From Acidocella aquatica (GTDB taxonomy: Bacteria; Pseudomonadota; Alphaproteobacteria; Acetobacterales; Acetobacteraceae), in NCBI RefSeq assembly GCF_030160635.1, contig NZ_BSOS01000088.1, forward strand, positions 33,433-97,432: DNA of 64,000 bases, given 5' to 3'. Under the pieces are notes generated by a model. That model had not been told where the DNA came from and searched no databases. It was given only the letters and a program-made list of their open reading frames with translations. A program made the position numbers and the translations under genes. How positions within the stretch are numbered: position 1 is the first letter of the stretch; every line of letters begins with the position of its first letter. Below, in pieces: positions 61,804 to 64,000 of this stretch.

Positions 61804-62495
61804 GTTTCCTTTAACTCGTTGTATTCATTGCGGCCTCGGTAATTATCAGGTTGCGCGAGGGCGATCATACGCGCCGCCAATTGGTCCAGGCGTGCGAGAA
61901 CATCAGCGGTGTCACCCCGGCGGAATGAGTCCAGCATGGCAATATGCTGTTGCAGCCCTGCACGGGAAATTGTTGATTTGCCGTGCAATAGGATAAACCG
62001 GGCAATCAGGAAGCGACGGTCGAGCGTGACCCGCAGCAGCTCACTGTTGCCGGACGCCTCGATAAATATGGTATGAAAGCGGTGCCCCGCACGGATGGCC
62101 CCCAGCGTGTCTCGCTCCGCCAGGCATGATTTGTAGGCAAAAATCGCCTCGTCCAACTGCCGCAATTCGGCCAGTCCAATTTTTGGGAAGCTCCAGATGT
62201 AACCCAAGCGCCAGAGCGCGCTCTGCACGCGCAACAAATCCAGCGTCTCGGCCAGATGAATCGGTGTCACCCGCTTGCGCCTGTGGGTCTCGATCTCAAC
62301 CAGGCCTTCCGAAGCCAGATCGACGAACGCCTCCCGCAGCGGGGTCGCACTCACACCCAGGCGCAACGCCAGTTCGGTTTCCTTCAGCGGCGTACCTGGT
62401 GCAAGTTCACCGGCCACGATGGCCGTGCGTAGTTGCTCGGACACGGCTTCGCGCAATGTGGAAGGGGCTGTGAGTTTCAGGCTGGGCAGGGTCAT
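61800..62495 (-). CDS. GntR-family regulator (FCD domain)
   Basis: 231 residues from the ATG at 62495 with GGAG eight bases upstream; a longer frame adds seven residues. The winged-helix HTH is EQLRTAIVAGELAPGTPLKE then TELALRLGVSATPLREAFVD, and the C-terminal FCD helical domain (RFHTIFIEASGN, RFLIARFILLHG) would bind an acid or acyl-CoA. It is the first gene of the leftward operon and overlaps the acyl-CoA dehydrogenase start. Probably senses a pathway intermediate. Confidence 0.9.
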   Translation of the reverse strand: MTLPSLKLTAPSTLREAVSEQLRTAIVAGELAPGTPLKETELALRLGVSATPLREAFVDLASEGLVEIETHRRKRVTPIHLAETLDLLRVQSALWRLGYIWSFPKIGLAELRQLDEAIFAYKSCLAERDTLGAIRAGHRFHTIFIEASGNSELLRVTLDRRFLIARFILLHGKSTISRAGLQQHIAMLDSFRRGDTADVLARLDQLAARMIALAQPDNYRGRNEYNELKET

Positions 62496-62544
62496 GATTT
62501 GCACTCCAAGGCCCACCTTAGCCGAGCCTGTACCGAGCGTAAAT

Positions 62545-62560
62545 ATATTCTATAGAATAT
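62545..62560. promoter_or_regulatory. 16-bp perfect palindrome, candidate GntR operator
   Basis: ATATTCTATAGAATAT is perfectly symmetrical and lies in the 240-base gap between the divergent GntR gene and the phosphotransferase gene, 50 bases from the GntR start. AT-rich flanks suit a promoter. A stem CTCCCCTG/CAGGGGAG (62672-62695) lies nearer the phosphotransferase gene. Regulator identity is inferred from proximity. Confidence 0.42.
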
Positions 62561-62736
62561 TTATAAACTACCCGGACCGGCATAGCCTGCCCCGGCATTG
62601 ATGACATCGTAGGCGTCCAACATTGGATTTTCTCCCTGATTACGAAGAGGCTAGGCAGTGACCTGAGCCACCTCCCCTGCCTGCGGACAGGGGAGATCGC
62701 ATATAAAGTGGTTAAAAATGGCGGTTGAACGAAAAT

Positions 62737-63882
62737 ATGCTCCAGGGAGAGACCAAATTGGCAAATGTTCAAAGCGGCCCGGCACTCAATGACCGTCCGT
62801 ATCCACAACGCACAGCGCCGCTGCCGAGCGATCTGGCAGAAGTAACGCCGGAATGGCTCACCAGCGTGATGCGCAACAAATATCCTGGCCTAATCGTGGA
62901 GGATTTGGAGGTGGTGGAACTACGCAACAGCCACACCACGAAGATGCGGGTGAAACTACAGCTCAATGACGTTGGTAAAGCCGCAGGCATTCCCGAAAAT
63001 GTCTGCCTGAAGTCCAACTGGTCCGGCGGCTTCACCGATGTGGATATTCACGCGCTGGAGGCTAGATTTTACCATTTTGCCCGCGATGCGATGAAGGTTC
63101 CCGCACCGGAATTTTATTTTGCCGATTGGGATATCGGGGGGCATTACCAGGGCTTGGTGGTGATGGAAGATCTGGTCGCCGCGGGCGGCAGGTTCGGGCA
63201 CAGCACGGACCATATCGGGGTCGATAATGTCGCCAAGGCAATGGAGAGCATGGCCAAGCTGCACGGCGGCAGTTGGGGTGATAAGAGGTTGGAGCAATTC
63301 CTCTGGCTACCGCGCTCCATGGACACGCCGGTGGATTGCGACCAGCTCAACATCATGTGGCGCTTCATCGAGATAAACCTGGCGAAAGAGGAATACCGCG
63401 CCTTTTTGCCACGCTGGCTGCTGGACGACCCGCAAAGTTTCCACGGCGTGTTCGCGGCGCTGAGCAGGTTCGAGCAGCGCCAGCCGGGACCTTACTGCAT
63501 CGTGCATGGTGATTCTCATCAAGGCAACAGCTACCTGCGCCCTAACGGCGAACGCATTTGGATAGACTGGCAACTGGTACGCAAGGGCCGGCCGTGGCGG
63601 GATCTGACGTATTTCCTGATCGCGGCCCTCACGACCGAGGAACGCCGCGCCAATGATCGCTCGCTGATCGCGCATTACCGCGACCACCTTGTCGCCATGG
63701 GGGTGCAGGATGTGCCGGATATGAATACGATCTGGGAAAACTACCGCCGCTGGCCGCTGTATGGGTGCCAGGCGTGGATCGCCAATATGGATGAATGGGG
63801 TCAGGATGGCCTGCCTATGAACAAGCGGTTTTTTGCGGCGTTGGAGGAACTGGATACTGTCCAACTACTGAAGTCTGAATAG
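62737..63882 (+). CDS. APH-family phosphotransferase, second copy type
   Basis: About 381 residues from the ATG at 62737. A TTG at 62758 has a better ribosome-binding site (AGGGAGA, 6 bases) and is an equally good start. The kinase signature is YCIVHGDSHQGNSYL (catalytic Asp and Asn) and RIWIDWQLVRKGRPWRDLTY (metal Asp). HGDSHQGN is nearer to ecdysteroid-kinase-like or choline-kinase-like branches than the 54920 protein, so the two are not recent copies. Probably phosphorylates a hydroxylated pathway intermediate. Confidence 0.83.
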   Translation: MLQGETKLANVQSGPALNDRPYPQRTAPLPSDLAEVTPEWLTSVMRNKYPGLIVEDLEVVELRNSHTTKMRVKLQLNDVGKAAGIPENVCLKSNWSGGFTDVDIHALEARFYHFARDAMKVPAPEFYFADWDIGGHYQGLVVMEDLVAAGGRFGHSTDHIGVDNVAKAMESMAKLHGGSWGDKRLEQFLWLPRSMDTPVDCDQLNIMWRFIEINLAKEEYRAFLPRWLLDDPQSFHGVFAALSRFEQRQPGPYCIVHGDSHQGNSYLRPNGERIWIDWQLVRKGRPWRDLTYFLIAALTTEERRANDRSLIAHYRDHLVAMGVQDVPDMNTIWENYRRWPLYGCQAWIANMDEWGQDGLPMNKRFFAALEELDTVQLLKSE

Positions 63883-64000
63883 CAGACTCGTTCGGCTTAT
63901 GTCATGCGAACGGCGACAAAGCGGCGGCGGCTAACCCGGATTATGCAGGACTGCTGGCGAGCATAGCGTAAACCGTTGATTTGATGTAAGAATTGGTTAT
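63883..64000. other. Gene-free window end
   Basis: 118 bases after the phosphotransferase gene with no recognisable coding frame or terminator. Confidence 0.6.

Overview
The window looks like a piece of an alphaproteobacterial chromosome, most likely Rhodospirillales/Acetobacteraceae. The basis is high GC, typical local gene pairs (thrB-rnhA, kdsB-pheA, hisN with a membrane cytochrome c, argJ with a parvulin beside secA) and the protein styles. The genus is not determined. It splits into two unlike halves.

Region 1 (1-24.5 kb) is core genome: rnhA (cut by the window edge), thrB, a lipoprotein, mreB, two glycine-zipper lipoproteins, htpG, hisN, a di-heme cytochrome c, kdsB, pheA, a DODA-type dioxygenase, a REP-associated transposase with REP-like hairpins, a slipin, a MaoC-like protein, rmuC, SCO1, an aminotransferase, a tiny membrane protein, lpdA, pdxJ, argJ, a parvulin, a bestrophin-like channel and secA. 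Gene ends here carry a 70-bp repeat plus hairpin (three units at two loci) and long palindromic repeats.

Region 2 (24.55-25.5 kb) is a mobile-element scar: a 5' fragment of a tyrosine integrase broken into an IS3-family fragment (OrfA end plus frameshifted OrfB), the first residues of an IS110-type transposase and the last residues of an IS66-type transposase.

Region 3 (25.5-64 kb) is a large catabolic island. A rightward operon encodes thiolase, a FadJ-type enzyme, an acyl-CoA dehydrogenase, a FAH-family enzyme, an alpha/beta hydrolase and an SDR. It is followed by an SDR, SnoaL-like proteins, an old-yellow-enzyme, a phosphatase, a 3-hydroxyisobutyrate-dehydrogenase-like enzyme, a CMD protein, an EthD-like protein and an SMP-30-like hydrolase. 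A leftward block from 48.6 to 39.5 kb encodes DUF1302, DUF1329, a YCF48-like protein, an RND/MMPL transporter, a KstD-like flavoprotein and a SnoaL-like protein. Around 49-58 kb a TetR regulator sits between a leftward oxygenase block and a rightward block with a second luciferase-like monooxygenase, an SDR, an APH-type kinase, a 2Fe-2S ferredoxin, another SDR and an alpha-methylacyl-CoA racemase. A GntR-led leftward operon (acyl-CoA dehydrogenase, SDR, alpha/beta hydrolase) and a second APH-type kinase close the window. Together these suggest uptake and oxidation of a hydrophobic, methyl-branched, probably alicyclic (terpenoid- or steroid-like) substrate through CoA thioesters; the substrate is not identifiable from sequence. 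No acyl-CoA ligase and no ferredoxin reductase are in the window.

The most striking observation is at 50.1-52.2 kb. Two adjacent genes each encode a Rieske-oxygenase-alpha-like protein with complementary losses: one keeps the mononuclear-iron site and lacks the whole Rieske cluster-binding segment, the other keeps a complete Rieske motif and lacks the iron-binding histidines. They look like a naturally split, obligately heteromeric Rieske oxygenase.
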